A stretch of DNA of 64,000 nucleotides from Tomocerus qinae. Lineage: Eukaryota > Arthropoda > Collembola > Entomobryomorpha > Tomoceridae. Positions 49,101-63,035 of the stretch are shown here, one piece after another. The position numbers and the translations under genes are program-made. The notes beneath the pieces were generated by a model that worked only from the letters and a program-made list of their open reading frames with translations, ran no database searches and was not told the DNA's origin. The stretch is taken from NCBI GenBank assembly GCA_020055645.1, contig CM034546.1:93620001-93684000 (forward strand), written 5' to 3'. Numbering within the stretch: position 1 is the stretch's first letter; every line of letters begins with the position of its first letter.

Positions 49101-52100
49101 CAGTATGTAGACATCAAAATCAAACTTGACATTTAGGGTATCAAATACATAAGACTTGTAACGTCATTTTTAACCTAACTAATGGCTTTGGTCGATCCAA
49201 AACTACCACTTTGTTAATGGTCTAATTATAAGCAAAAAGTAGACACATATTTTTCAAAGAAGAGCAAGTTTAATTATAAGATTTGCTTAACAAGGCACGT
49301 TTTAAAGTTTTCCATCATGATTATCGCTGTACTCTGTACATGCCTTTCAGTATGCCACATAATTGAGATGGTTGTCATTAGAAGATCAACCCGCATTAAT
49401 TTTTAGATCATTATACGTAGGTGTATGTTGGGAAAATTGGCATCCATGATGCACAGTCATGATTTTATGAAGATGGAAACGCTTGTTCATTATGAGAAAT
49501 GTGCTATATCCCCTTTTGGACTGCAAACGAGTCTTCAACTAAGCTAATGAAAGTTTTTCTCATTACAGACGTGGCTTGACACCTCCGCAGCGTGTCAAAT
49601 CAATATCAATGGCGAGCTTTACGTCCGAGGAAATCGAGTTGCTGAAATCTCGAGGAAATGAGGTGAGTTCCTTTTTACGATGCACCAAAGCGTAACAATT
49701 AATATCAAAACAGGCAGGCTGACATGACACTCGCACGTCGCACTCGCTAGCAAATTAATTAGTTACGTATCTATACTTCCTAATTAATGAAAGTTCACAT
49801 CCACCTTTATCTTACCTACGCTTCCTACTAAAATAGCTTGGAAAAACTTCCCCGGTTGAACTAAAACTCCATTTCAATGGGTATAGGGTACACTACATGC
49901 ATAATATATTTTATTTCACTTGTTCACATGTTATATAGTGAATGAATGAACATTAATTTATTTAGTGCACGGTAGGAATGATACGTGGTACATCGTACTT
50001 GGTATATTATAGTAGAGAGGTTAATGGTATGGAGTAAAGTGGAATATTATAGCAAACATTACTATCACTAGACGCCAGATAATCATTAAATTGTAGATCC
50101 TCCGATATTTGATTTACAGTCTTCAAACGTAAATAAATGAATCTATAAATGCAATCAGCGATCCAAGGCATTATGGTAAAATTTTTGTTTTGGTATTATT
50201 ACACAAACGAAAAGGAAACTCTCCGAATATTATGATTGTCAAAGGTGATTTACCTGCAACATTACTGAAACTGTTTACAGAGACGTAATTAATTTTTGCA
50301 TGTACAAGCGAAGGCAATAGTGAACATAATATATCTCTAATACTCGAAGTAGTTTAGTAGTTTTCTTGTTTAGCTTCATCCAGTATTTGCACTTCTGACA
50401 AACATCCCACGTGGATATTAGTTAAATTACAAACCAGCTTGTTTTGTTTATTCTGTCACTGCTTTAAAGCTGTTCCATCAATCATTTAGGAGAGGATACT
50501 CAGAAGTACATGTGCACAAAATACATTTTCTCTATGTTAAGAGAACAAACATATTATAGAGGCAGTCATGTTGGTAGTCGTACTTTATATTGACAGATTT
50601 CGACTCGATTGATTTATGTAGCACTTAGGAATAGCTTTCCGATAGCGACTCTTCTAAGAGGTTATCACTCCGAGAAGTACTTCTAAAAAAATCTTACACC
50701 TGAAAGACTTCTACCCTAATAGTAGGATAACATTTTAACTTACTTTGAATGATATGCTATACTAATACAAGTAATATGAAGTATGAGTTCCTGGGTTGTG
50801 TTCACAAAGCTGACATATCAATTTAAAATTGTCAGTTTTTTTACGTTTACATAAGGACAAATTTAAAATTGTACATAACAAAACATGCTCGCCGACCACA
50901 CTACACACTATCTGTACTTGACACTTCTGCATGGTTATGACAATGTATAGAAATTGATATACTTGTCGTTGGGAGTTGGGAGAGTCTCTTACTCTGTTAG
51001 AGGTGTCTTAGAAATTACAGGAGAATGATTCCCGCATAGTAGTTAAGAGTCCACATTGTCATACGTTTTCCTTGTTCCACAGTCGCTGTTCAAACTGGTC
51101 ATCAAACGCAAAACTTAAATGCTTAATTAGATAAGCATGCTAATACAGATAAAGGGGTAAAAGGGTAATCCAAATGTATATATGAACCAAGATGTCACTG
51201 ACATTTCCATGTCCTTGCCTCGTCTTAGATGAATGGTGTGATAAATTTTTATTGAAAAAGGTTCTGCCTGGTGAGGGTAAAACTGTTGCACGTGTCTGTT
51301 TATATTATAAATAAGATTTCTATTGCATTCATGTTAGCTAACAAGCGAACAGGGATTTAATGAAATCTTACAAAGGGCAATCTAATGCATACATTCCGTT
51401 AGGTAGATAGCATGTTATATCTATCATAGTAAGAATGAGAATTTTTGGAATGAAAATAGAAATATATTATGCAAATACAAGTACATACAAATACAAATAC
51501 AAGCCATCGCATGAAACTGTACATTGTCATCGAATATGGGTTATGAATTAATTTGAAGTAATGTTGTATTTTATGTGAAACTAAGTAAAATGTATCAATA
51601 GTTAAAGACGTCTTGCCATCTTATTGGACGTGTGTTCCATTAGGCAATGGTAATTTGATGTATTTGGTTTTCCGTGTATGAAGATAACATAAAGTCTATT
51701 TGAACTTAAGTAGTGTGTAATATACATACAAAGCCTACACACAGTATATGTACAGAAAGGACATGCGATACAGAACAATACAGATACAGTACATGGTACA
51801 TGTACTGCATTGCTGATAAAGCTACGCGTACTGTTTAAACGTAAACTTGTGATTAGTTGTGATTAATACTAATAGAACGCACACAATAGGAGACGATGAC
51901 TGTGATGCGAATACGTAATACGATTTGCACTCGTTTGTTGACACGATTTTATGAATCAGAGAGCCGTAATCATTCTCACTTCCCGCATCCGTAATGCTAA
52001 ATTGATGTTCATTTCATGACATGTATGAAAATATTTACTTTGTTTTGCATATTAGTGTTTAGTACTCTAGCTAGAGCCCATTCGTTTGGTTGTACGCAGA

Positions 52101-55100
52101 CAGTAGATAGCACAATCAGACAAACCTGGATCTTCAAAGTTTTTAGCAAGTTCTAAAGTTAAGTACACGAGTGTTTCTTTATAGTAAATATGTTTTACAC
52201 TTGACTATTTAGAATGGCTATTATGTATTGTGTATGTATATCACTAATTTCCCTAAAGCTCATACTATTAGTATTATAATGTGTTTGAGCATGATTATCA
52301 TTTATTTACTAGTTCATTCACCCATTCGCTTAAGCATGTTCTTGGCTTTTAGCAATTTAGCACAGCGCTGTACCACATCCATGCTAAGTAAAGTTATGTA
52401 AAGTTATATTTGTGTGAAGGGAAAAGCACTCTCTACAAAACACTAACAAGAATTGATTATCTCCTTATTTTTCGTTAGCGAAATACATAAATGTCTGCTG
52501 CTGCTGGACTGAGCTGCAAAGCCAATCTTGTAACTTCAAGTGCATATGGGTTCAATTAGCTCTTATAACAAACAATAAATAGAACTTCACTACTGCTGCT
52601 AAAAATAAAGCTTTTTCAATATCTCTCTACTTACAAATAGTGTTCATAGTACTCAGATGTAATGAAAATGTACGTACATAAAGGTAAAGAATTGCGGATG
52701 CGAATTGCCAAGTGTAAACAATAACATGCCTACCTTTGTACTTTGGATTTTAATTATGTACGTCTCGATTCTCAAATGACTTGCTAAAAGTCGTATCTAG
52801 CCGTTATGAAAGAAAATAAATTATCAGAAAATGACTCTTCTTGACCTTTTTCGAATTGAATAAGTATAAGATCTGTTGAGGAACCTGGAATGAACCTTCG
52901 GTATCTGTATCCATCCATTTCTCACTCACTGGCCTCGTAGTACGTTACAAGTTACATTGCATTGTGAGTTGGATGTCCATCAAATGGACAAAAACAAGCT
53001 TTATACCATTTAATGCTTAAATATACTGTGTATCTTTCGTTTTGGCTACGGCTGGTCGGGTAATTGTACATAAATAGGTACTAAGAAGTTCACGATGCAT
53101 TTATTTTAACTTTTATTAATGCTATGCGTCATGTGCATCGTTAATATTGTTCATTTATCGTTTACACTTGGTCTGGCATATTGCTGACAAGACAAAATGA
53201 ATAGACATTTCGCTGATCATTGGGCTTGATATGCTTGATGTGCAAAATATGGAGCCATATGTACTGGGTAAACATTATTTGTGTAGTTTTCGTACATAAC
53301 GAAACGAGTCTAGAATAATAATGATTATATTCCCAGAATAACAGAGACGCAATTTATCTTGATGTATACGAAGTATGGACGTATGAATATTTCGTATCAG
53401 CGATAACGTAGTAGAAGTAGAGACGTATAAGAATCTACGAAGAATAGATAATTTATTTATTCATAACTCTGCAAATTAGCAGAGAACATAATGCGCATAA
53501 TAAATAAAAATACAAAGACATAAGCAAATATTATTTGGACCAGTTTGTATAAATTAACGATGTGATCTGTTTTGTTTCCTAGTACTGTCGAAAAGTGTGG
53601 CTAGCTACGTGCACAACGAAGGACTCTCATCTCGGACCAGAAAATGACCCTGACAGAGTAAACGCCCTCAAAAGTTTTATGTCTGCCAAGTACGAACAAA
53701 AGCGTTATTACATCGACCCGTCCAAATTACCAAAATCAGAACTGACTGAAATCCAAACACAAACTGCACGAGCATTATCCAGTAACAGTAACTCAAATCA
53801 CAGCACAAACTCATTACAGAAAAGTCCATCACTTTCGTCCGCCTCTTCTGCGTCTTCTCTAACTCAACACAATCAAAATAATCCGAGTCCTGTTCTAAAT
53901 AATTTAAGAAATAATCAACATAATCGACTTGTCAATTCTGTAACACTCCCAGATATCAAACCCTTGTCCTCTCTCATAGGACATGATTCAATTATAATCG
54001 GGAACAATAGTAGTAACGGAATGGGAGGGGCAGGAAGTGAAATCAATGCAGGCGTTCAACAAACCCCTGGAAAAATACCCGGTCCGAATCCCATTTCCTT
54101 TATCAACAATCTATCCAATCCACAAAATTCTAAAATTAATAATAGCATCAGTGGCAACAGTAATAATTCCAATAACTTTAGTGCTAACAGTGATGGGATG
54201 TGGGGTGGAGATAATAATTTCAATGCAAACTTTGCTGATTTTGAAGATGCATTTAGTCCAAAGGCTACGGATAATTTTAGTGATGTAACTAGTGGAAGTA
54301 ATCATAAGACAAATATGTATGCAACTGGGCATCATAAAAGTGGGAATGTAAACGGATTCGTCACCAATACGGAATCTCCTAATTTGGCCGTGAATAACTT
54401 TGCATCCTTCAATAACATGCCGCAGCCACTTCTTCCCAACAACAATGGAAAAGGAAATTTTAACGCGACAACTTTTACTTCCTCGGGAAATCATTCTGAG
54501 ACTAATAATTCTTCCGAGGACCGATACGCTGCCCTTAAGGATTTAGATTCAATGTTTAAGCAAACTATCAGTAAGTACATTTTTGAATCAATGGAGTGTA
54601 GTTGGAAAAATATGGAAATATATTTTCTGATTTGTTTTCCTAATTTTGTGCATTCTCAGATGGTGATGGTAGTGGAAGTGGTGCGAATGGCCCCACACAA
54701 TCACACCATGGACTCTCAACTTCAGCCTCACTTCCAGCCAATTTGTCGTCATCGGCCGCACCTCCTGACACTGGTTCTACTGGATGGTTTTCTACATCTC
54801 CAAACCAAAATCCATTCTCTCAAGGTACAATACAAACTCTGATATGTTAAAACTGCAACGTTATTTGTAACATCAATATGTAAATCTTTTAGTCATGTTT
54901 TATCTACACGATAATAAGCAGTATAAAATATACGAACCTCAAAACTGTTATTTAAATTCCAAATTGTTTCTTTGATCTTGCAGCTACAAACTCGGCAGCC
55001 CCGGGAGGGAGCACAAATGGCTGGAGTATGAATGGAACAAATGGATCTGTTAGCGGTGGGGCAAATCCACACAACCCCTTCTTCACTCCTTGTAATGCAT

Positions 55101-55729
55101 TATATTAAAAAGTACACTTACGGGAAGCCTTTTAGATATCGAAACACTCCGACCCACTACTCTGTCCTGTCCTGTCTATTTTTTATTGCCAGATTTTTAA
55201 AAGTTTATGCAAAATATGCAAAATCCACGATTTATCAATGCTCGGAATTGGCTATTTGCACAGTCGATAATGTGATAATTTTTGAAATTAAAGGCGGAAT
55301 GTGAGAGTACTGAAATTATTTTGAATTACAAATCAAAATTAGGCCAAAAATTTAACTGGGTGACCCAATTCCAAGCGATATCTAAAGATTTTCCTTGTCA
55401 GTCGTAATCGTACTTTTCGTTGGGTCTGTGCTAATTTTTTTTTTTGATTTACAGCTTGGCAATCTCCTCCTCAAAACGCTACTCCTAATAACTCGTCGTT
55501 CATGTTTCCTGCTAGTCAAGCAAGCTTTCAAAATACACTGTCGTCTTCGATATCTTCAGCTGGTTTTCCAAACGGCGGAATGCCTGTAGGAACACCGTCA
55601 AATAACATGTTTTCTCAACAATTTACAAATCATATTTCTGAGTCTTCGTCAGCTAAAAGCAAAGTTTTTAATCCGTTTTATGGCTCACCTGCAATGCCGA
55701 CTGTAAACCCCAACAATCCATTTTTGTGA
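46183..55729 (+). CDS. AGFG1: ArfGAP domain FG-repeat protein (AGFG/Drongo)
   Basis: Six exons: 46183-46361, 49569-49662, 53583-54570, 54660-54824, 54984-55091, 55455-55729; 602 residues. The N-terminus is an ArfGAP zinc finger C-x2-C-x16-C-x2-C (C33, C36, C53, C56) followed by the catalytic-type Arg61 and LTPPQRVKSISMASF; the domain ends near residue 130 (KYEQKRYYIDPS). The remainder is Asn/Ser-rich and disordered, with scattered Phe motifs (NFADFEDAF) and NPF motifs (NPFSQ, HNPFF, FNPFYG, NNPFL at the C-terminus). NPF motifs bind EH-domain proteins in endocytosis. AGFG proteins act in clathrin-linked trafficking and, as HRB, in Rev-dependent RNA export; the fly homolog is drongo. The first two introns are 3.2 and 3.9 kb, and the rest under 400 bp. 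Confidence 0.95.
46362..49568 (+). other. AGFG intron 1 (3.2 kb)
   Basis: Starts GTAAGT and ends CATTACAG. I see no nested gene or clear repeat inside. Open frames on either strand are short and unconserved-looking. Confidence 0.6.
49663..53582 (+). other. AGFG intron 2 (3.9 kb)
   Basis: Starts GTGAGT and ends TTTCCTAG. It splits the ArfGAP domain after GNE. It is AT-rich with GTAC/TACA-rich patches (for example about 51720-51810). No nested gene found. Confidence 0.6.
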
Positions 55730-58099
55730 GGGAATGTAAACGCTGAGCTGAAGGTAGATAAGTATAGCTATTGTATCAGTTTAGTACTATGAAACTCTAA
55801 AAGTAGGTAACGAATCCATTTTATTATGTAATTTATCAGGATCTTTACATGAATTTTGAATCTGAACTCTGAAACTGTATTTTATTTACTAGTGCCAATA
55901 TTCTCGCTGAATTGAAACAAATGAGATATGAATTACTAATTATGAATCCAGGTCTCATTCATTAAAAAGTGTGTTATTATGTCTGTATTAGTCTGCATTT
56001 AATATAGTTAGATGAAAAAGAAGAGTCAAATCACGAAAGTAGGTTCTGTAGGAAGTACGCCTGGCTGGTACATACCTGTAATTGATTTCCGATGTGTAAA
56101 GTAATTAATAAGATTAGGTGTTACAATTATTGACGAAGGGCACGATCCAAAGTTACATTCGCCTTTAAATCATGATGTTATATTTTTGGTTGAGTTGTCA
56201 ATGAATGATTCAGTGTTGATATATTAACTCTGTACCTAATCGAACGACATAAAAATGTTATTTTGTTATAATGCAGTTTGGCATATTGCATGATAATTGC
56301 CATTTATCTATATACAGATAAATATACTAACAATAAGACTACCTGGCCTAGTACATACATACTAAACCTAAACTAAATACATAATACATACATATAGTAG
56401 GTACATGCCCTACTGGTATATCATAAATATACTTGCGTTCGTATTGCATCGTTATTATTAAATACTTATATGCATTATTAGGTTATCGAATTATGTCCCA
56501 CCTGTTCGAAAAGGTAATTTTTAATTAATTGCCAACACCGTGATAAGTGGTACATAGTATGTAGTACTACTGTACTTGTACTGCTGATGAGTGCGTCTTG
56601 TGTGCATTTCTACTGAGAAGATAAGAAGACAACTAAAGAAGAACTGAAACTGTGAAGTGTTTCTTTACGCAACGCAGTAGTTTAATGAAGCAAAAAACTG
56701 AGACGATTGCCATAATATAATCTAGATATTCTAGATAAATAATGATATTATAGTTTAACTGTAATTTAGTTATGCTTTAGATTTTTAGAGTTTACAATAG
56801 TTTGTAGTTAACTGTAAACAATGAACTAACTTTTACTCATGAGATATACCTACATGAAATGCAATGCTAGCCATCGATTACCACTTTACCACATGCTGTC
56901 TACTTAAACTTAATAATTACTAGAAACGAACAATGTTCTATGGCATTTCTTTTTGTGCATTACATACTATAACATAAATACATAGACAAACGATCTTATT
57001 AACCGTAGGCAATCATTTTACATAGTTTTATTAGTGCCTACATGTTGTGTCGTCGGTGTTAGTAACTATTACTTAACTAATGTCTATATTATAGTTAGAT
57101 AAGTAGTACTAGACATAATAGGGCAGTACGTATTATGTATTTATACGCTCACTCTTCATTGTATGTTTAATACATTACACAAAGTACCAAATTATTGTAA
57201 AATCATCCATAAGCATCATATACTAGTAAAAGTTATCATTATGCTTTTATAACTAAGCTAAAATGCTTTACATCCAATTGTATCTTGGAAATAAAAAAAT
57301 TCAATTCGTAGATATAACAAATTAGATCTGTAATTATCCCGGGAACCAGTGTGAAACCATTAACTAAATACGCAGTTGAATTGAATTGCCACATAAAAGA
57401 AAATCATCAAGGCAATAAGTACTGTTGTTTCTCTGTGTATCTTTAAGTATTTTTATTGGGGCATTTGCTTTATTGCATTAGTATAGATGTAGATTGTTCC
57501 AATTTAATTTGTATAATATATGGAAGAGTTATTGTTATTTATAAAATAAATGTCGAACGAAATGTATTCTCTCTTGTTGTAATGATAACCTAAGTTGAAA
57601 ATATGTAGAGATACTACTATTTATGAAACATGGTATTTTGAATGACTATAATATTCTCAATTTAAGTAAGGCATAAATGATTATTCTGATATTTATTTAA
57701 CATTTAGAAGTATGAGTATGGTACCAAAAGATTGGTATTCAATGTTGAAGGGTATTTACTTACGTATGGGATGTAGGTAGTTTATAAAAATTCTGCGCAC
57801 AATTATTAGGGAACGCACTTACTTTCGATTTCTTCAACCTTGCACTAAATAAACATTTATTACGTAAGTATATGATCATTAGCAAGTATTTTGTGACTGA
57901 CCTATCCTTCCTAAATACACGAAACAAGTGCTCTCGGTTTTAGCGTTGTTGTTATCATAAAATTACTGTATTCAAAAGTAGGGGATTTAGGGAACTACTT
58001 ACTTCCGTCAAATTATTAAAATAAATCTGTTATGAACATAATATTACATTTAATCAAGATACTTATTAGCATTATATTTTATGACCACCGTGCATCGTT
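55730..58099. other. AGFG 3' UTR and convergent spacer
   Basis: The first poly(A) signals after AGFG that I can place lie at 57290-57295 and 57545-57550, so its 3' UTR may be 1.6-1.8 kb. The convergent nardilysin gene ends at 58100; a minus-strand AATAAA sits near 57860. No other gene. Confidence 0.45.
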
Positions 58100-61000
58100 T
58101 TACTTTTTCTTTTTCTTGTTGACGCAAGCACATTTTCTCTGTTTTTCTTCCTCCTCTCCATCGTCCTCACCAGAGTCTGAAGTGTTGGGAGAATCATCAG
58201 CATCTAACCCATAAGTGCATCGTTTGTTCTTAAATCTCTGGATATTTGTGATAAAATACCCATTGCGGCAGAAGAGCATATCGGGCAGGAAATAATTGTA
58301 AGGGTACGAAGGATCCACTCGCTTTTGTTCATCTTCATCCTTGTCACCAGAACAATTACTTTTCATTTTTGCTCGTATCTTCTCCTCAGTGGTATCTTGT
58401 GGCTTCATGGAACTGTTGGATAGATATCCTACAACTTGTATTGATATCTTCCTATATTCGCTTCCACCAGGTAGCAGGAAATCTTCATAGAATTTTTTCA
58501 TGTCACTTGCGGTGATCTTCTCTCCCGGCTTGAGGCGAAATTTCAAGTTTTTGTCAAAATCCTCCTGGGTTTTGGCACATTTCTGAAAATGCTTTAGGAT
58601 TGTGGCATCAATTCTTTCGTCAACATAGCCCGTGGTGAACTTGTCTGCTTGTGAAATCACTGTGATGGTCAAACCATGTACGGATAAATACTTGTCCCCA
58701 GTCATTTCCACAATATATCCTAGACCTTCTATGGTTCTGAAATATAAATATATACCTTCAATGCTAATATTTACAATATTTTATATACAATACTGACACA
58801 TTATCCATTTAATTAAATTTACATTGTTATACATTTACTATATACATATACATTTACTATACATACTTAATACATATCCATTTTTACACACAAACTTTCA
58901 CCATGGTCGTAGTGAAAATACTATTTTCGTTTTAAGAAACTGTTTACATATTGTGTATATTCATGGTATATTATATTTACAACATATTATTATTATACAT
59001 TGTACATATATATTTACTTACCGTTCTTTCTATTTCGCATCTCTATTATTACCTTAAATTCTCATAAAAATAGGTGTCCGCGTCTGCAATGAATATATCA
59101 AGCATTGCAAAATTCTTTCCGCTCAATTTGCCCAATTGATAGTGATTTTTTGTGATCGAATTAGCTTCATTTAGGTTCGGGGCTCGTATTCGAAGACATC
59201 TTTCACCAATGGGAAGAACAATTGCATGATCGACATCACAAAACCACCTTGCCCCTTTCCAAGGAAGAAAGTTCATTTCTTCGATTATCTTTGCAATTTG
59301 TTTTGACTGAGTTTTTGTCACGCAGCCAAGTAATTCACCATAGACATGAGCTCTTCGCTTCAGTAAGGAGCAGAACTCCATGAAATCGTCATATCTGATC
59401 CCTATGGATGAATAACTTTTTTAATTGTGACCAACAAGTTGGCATCATTAAATAATATATTGTTTTAAGACTTACGGGATAGAAACTGCTGGTGTCGTGG
59501 TGCACTAATGTGTCGGTCATGCAGAATCGTCTGCAGTAACTCTTCTGCAAACATTTCCCCTTGTTCCAGCAGGGACGCTACTTTGTCCATAGCCAACTCA
59601 CTCATATTTTCAAATAGCTGCGGCGAAATTTCTTTATCTACATTGGAAATGACGTCAAGAGCAATTTTCAATATCTCAGGAAGTTTGTTGGAGGGGCCAA
59701 AGATTTGCAGCTCTAAAGAATTACTACCAAACTCCCAGTAAAAATCACAATTGATGAGAGCATTACGTGCAGCACCCAATCTTAAGTGTATGATCTGCTC
59801 GAGGCATCTCGTTAAAACATCAATCATGCACCAATTGCCTTCAAGTAAGCTGTTGCCTTCTGCTGAACTGAAAAGTAGATAATATTTTGCTGTAGGCAAG
59901 TACCCCTGGATGCATGGTGATTTCAAATAGTAGATTTTTGCTTTTTCTGAGCTGAAAATCTTTCTCTCAGTTTCAATCTCAATTTTCTCCTCGGAGTCCA
60001 GTGGGTAACAAAGAGACTCATCAAGGTAATCATTTTTGGCAGGTAATGACATCTCAGGTGGAATGGAAACTTTCTCCAACTCATCTAAGAATTTAGGTTG
60101 TTCAACGCAATACTTTGTCCCTAACCATTTTTCTTCCAAGTTACAAATTGGAGCAAAATCCTGACTTGTTAGCACATAGTTGGCTCGTTTTGGTGTCATT
60201 TTCTGGAGTGTCGAGGAGATAAGATCAATGTTAAAATCAGACACAAGATACTTGGATAATAAAAGATCTTTAGGTTCATGTCTCTGTAAAATTTCGCTGA
60301 ATTCTTTGACGAGTAGAAAATTCCCATCATATTGTCCATCATCGGAGCCGAAAGGGGATTCAAGATTTCTATCGCTCATGTAATGAAAGAGATCAGCCAT
60401 CAGAATCTTGTACTCATTAAAAAGTCTCTCACATGGGTGATCCCTGATTAATAACTTCAAGTAAGAGAATAAAGCCTTAAGCACATCCTCATAATGGATA
60501 AATCCACTGTCCGTCAGCAAAAATTGGATAGTAAATCCAGAACAAAAATTGTTGGCGTATAGCCCATTTTCTGGACATGTAGCACAGAGGCTGAAAATCC
60601 ATCCTTTCTTCTGTAGGAACTGCACAAGTCCTCCTTCAGCTTTTTGCTCTATCACCCAATGTATGTATTCTAGAGGCTTCGTTTTGTGATCCTTCCAATA
60701 TTCTGGCTCCATATGCCATGTTACTTTTAGCATATCCTGATTTGCGAGAGGAAGTATCTTATAGAATTTGGACCACTTATCCGGATCAAATGGATTAGGC
60801 CCATGGTGGGCTATGGATTGAGCAGGAGAAATCTGATCACCGCAGGGAATTGGGGAAAATATTTTAATAATTAGACTTTGGAGTTTGGAGATTGGGAGGG
60901 GCCCTTTGATAGCAAGTGTCATGTAGTTACCGCGATAGTTTTTTTCCTTCCACTTGAGGAGGGTATTATAAATCCCTGGGATTTTAAGCGAACGTTCATT

Positions 61001-61753
61001 TCCATCTCCAAAGCCTCCACAAGGGTGACCATCCTTAACACAGGACTGGAGAACTGCGATAATCCTAAGATCATCATCCATTTTTCGTACGGCGTATTCT
61101 GCCTCTACAGCTTTTAGCTCCCCCATAACAATATCTTCGGACATAGTCGGCTGGATAACGCAGTCCACGAGTATCTTTAAAGCCCCTTCCAGGGAGTCCT
61201 TAAAAATTTTTAAGAAATATGTCGTGTATTCGGCTTCTGTTCGAGCATTGTACTCGCCACCGTTTTCAGTCAAATAGTTCTGGAGTGCTTCTAGTTGCGG
61301 ATAATTTTTTGAACCACACAAAATAGCATGTTCACAGAAGTGAGCCAAACCAGGAGCTTCAGCAGGGTCGTTTAACTTCCCACATCCAATTGTCAAAGAC
61401 ACAATCACTATACCTTTCTCCTCTTCACCTCTGGCTGCTTTCCCACGGCACATTCTTGATTCAGGACATTTTGATTTGGTACTTTTTTTATCCGGTTTCA
61501 TTTTCTTGGTTTTCTCTCCATGTGGTTTCATGTTTAAGTATTTCTCATTGAAATCCAGGATTCTTTGGAAGGCACAAGTCGCTTTAGCATGCCGATCCCC
61601 CGTTATATCAACGTTTTCATCTTCATTTGATATCATCAAAGCCTTTAGGCCATTACTTGTAAGCTGTATAGCTTGATAAACATTGCTGTCCAATGGAGAT
61701 TTCACCACTCCACCCAAATCTTTGTAATCTTTCGAAGGAGGACTTGACATCAT
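58100..61753 (-). CDS. NRDC: Nardilysin-type M16 metalloendopeptidase
   Basis: Three coding exons: 61753-59476, 59401-59053, 58736-58100; 1087 residues. The inverted zinc motif HFCEH is H138-E141-H142, with the third ligand Glu219 at the exact family spacing (76 residues after H142). A Lys-rich charged insert (about 78-113) precedes the motif, where nardilysins carry an acidic one. NYMTLAIKG, PFDPDKWSKFYKILPL, EKWLGTKY and the LR-T-x4-LGYIV block near residue 880 follow nardilysin closely. The family cleaves at dibasic sites and also acts as a shedding cofactor. The C-terminus has an acidic run followed by Lys-rich residues (NKKKKK). The ATG pair at 61753/61750 follows a TTACTTAG acceptor, so a 5' UTR exon probably lies upstream. 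Introns are small; the second is AT-rich with TACATATA repeats. Confidence 0.93.
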
Positions 61754-63035
61754 GTACACTAAGTAAAATTACGGGTATTTATTTTGGTCTCTAATCCCCA
61801 CTTACAACAGCGAAGAATGGGCGCTGGGAAAAACACATTGTAGATAGGTTATAGTTAATTTTAAGTTTTAAATCTTGTAGTAGAAATCTTCTGAGCTGGA
61901 TTCGATATAATAATACGAAGTAATCAGAATAGAATACAGGAGGCAGGGTTGATATTCATTTTTTTATATTGATATTTATATTGCCATGAAGATATGTTGG
62001 GTTGGGACGAATAGGGAATTAACTCGTTCGTGATGTATTAATCAGTTGCTATGAATTCAAAAATTGGAATAATTTAGTGATTTTCATGGTTTCGTATTTT
62101 GGAAAAAAATTGCAGGGTAAAAGACACTACTTTTGAAAATAGTTATCAGACCATGTTTACTTTATAGCTCGCCTGAGGAAACGTGCTTATAGAACCACAC
62201 AGTACGTGCGTCTGCCCGCCAACCCTGTAAGTTTTGAATGCATTAACAGAAATTGATCAAACTCGTGACAAACGTTGCTAATGGACTAGTGATGTATGGT
62301 TATGGTCCCATTCATTCAATAAGTTGCAGAGATACCATGAGCTTACTTAGTCTTCATTTTGAAAGTCAAAGTGAAAAATGGTCCAAAACAAAGTCTAAAC
62401 GTGTTGTCAGTAAATTGTTAATCATAAAGTTTAAAATTTTGCATGCCGCTTCTAACACATTCATGGTATAGTGCTACCGAAAGCTTTATGCATTAGTTTG
62501 CGTAGTTCCACATTCTGTGCTGTACTCTGCCGAAGCGCTCTGCCTCCTTTGACAGACAAGTACAGCGCGCGACTCTGCACTGAGTGGTTCTTCGCAGTTT
62601 TTGTCTGTACTTCTCATGCAAATTCGAAAATTTCAAATGCTCATTGATTTATTATTATAATTGATTTATATCAATAAATACTTTATGTAAAAATATTTTG
62701 TTGGCATTTTTGGAAACTCTGATTTAATACCAAGGACTTGTGTCTCCAATTCCAATATTATTATTTGTCTCTTGTCAAAATTGTTAGTCAAGGAACCGCG
62801 CCACTTTTCTGGCAACTACTTTTTTTGAAACATTAATTTCTCCTAAACTACGAACCTTTATGAAAATATTGAACACAGAAGTCCTAGTTATTGAAACATA
62901 GCTTCCAAAAATCTCAACCAAAGAATTTTTATAAGGTATTTATTGAGTTATTTATGATATTTATGATCATTTAGTGCACAAAAATACATGAGAACGCTTA
63001 TTAAGGGGCATTGTACAGGTTACCCTTATTCTAAT
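61754..63035. other. Upstream region of the nardilysin gene
   Basis: 1.3 kb, expected to hold the 5' UTR exon and promoter, neither of which I can define. No coding region on either strand is supported. Confidence 0.4.
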
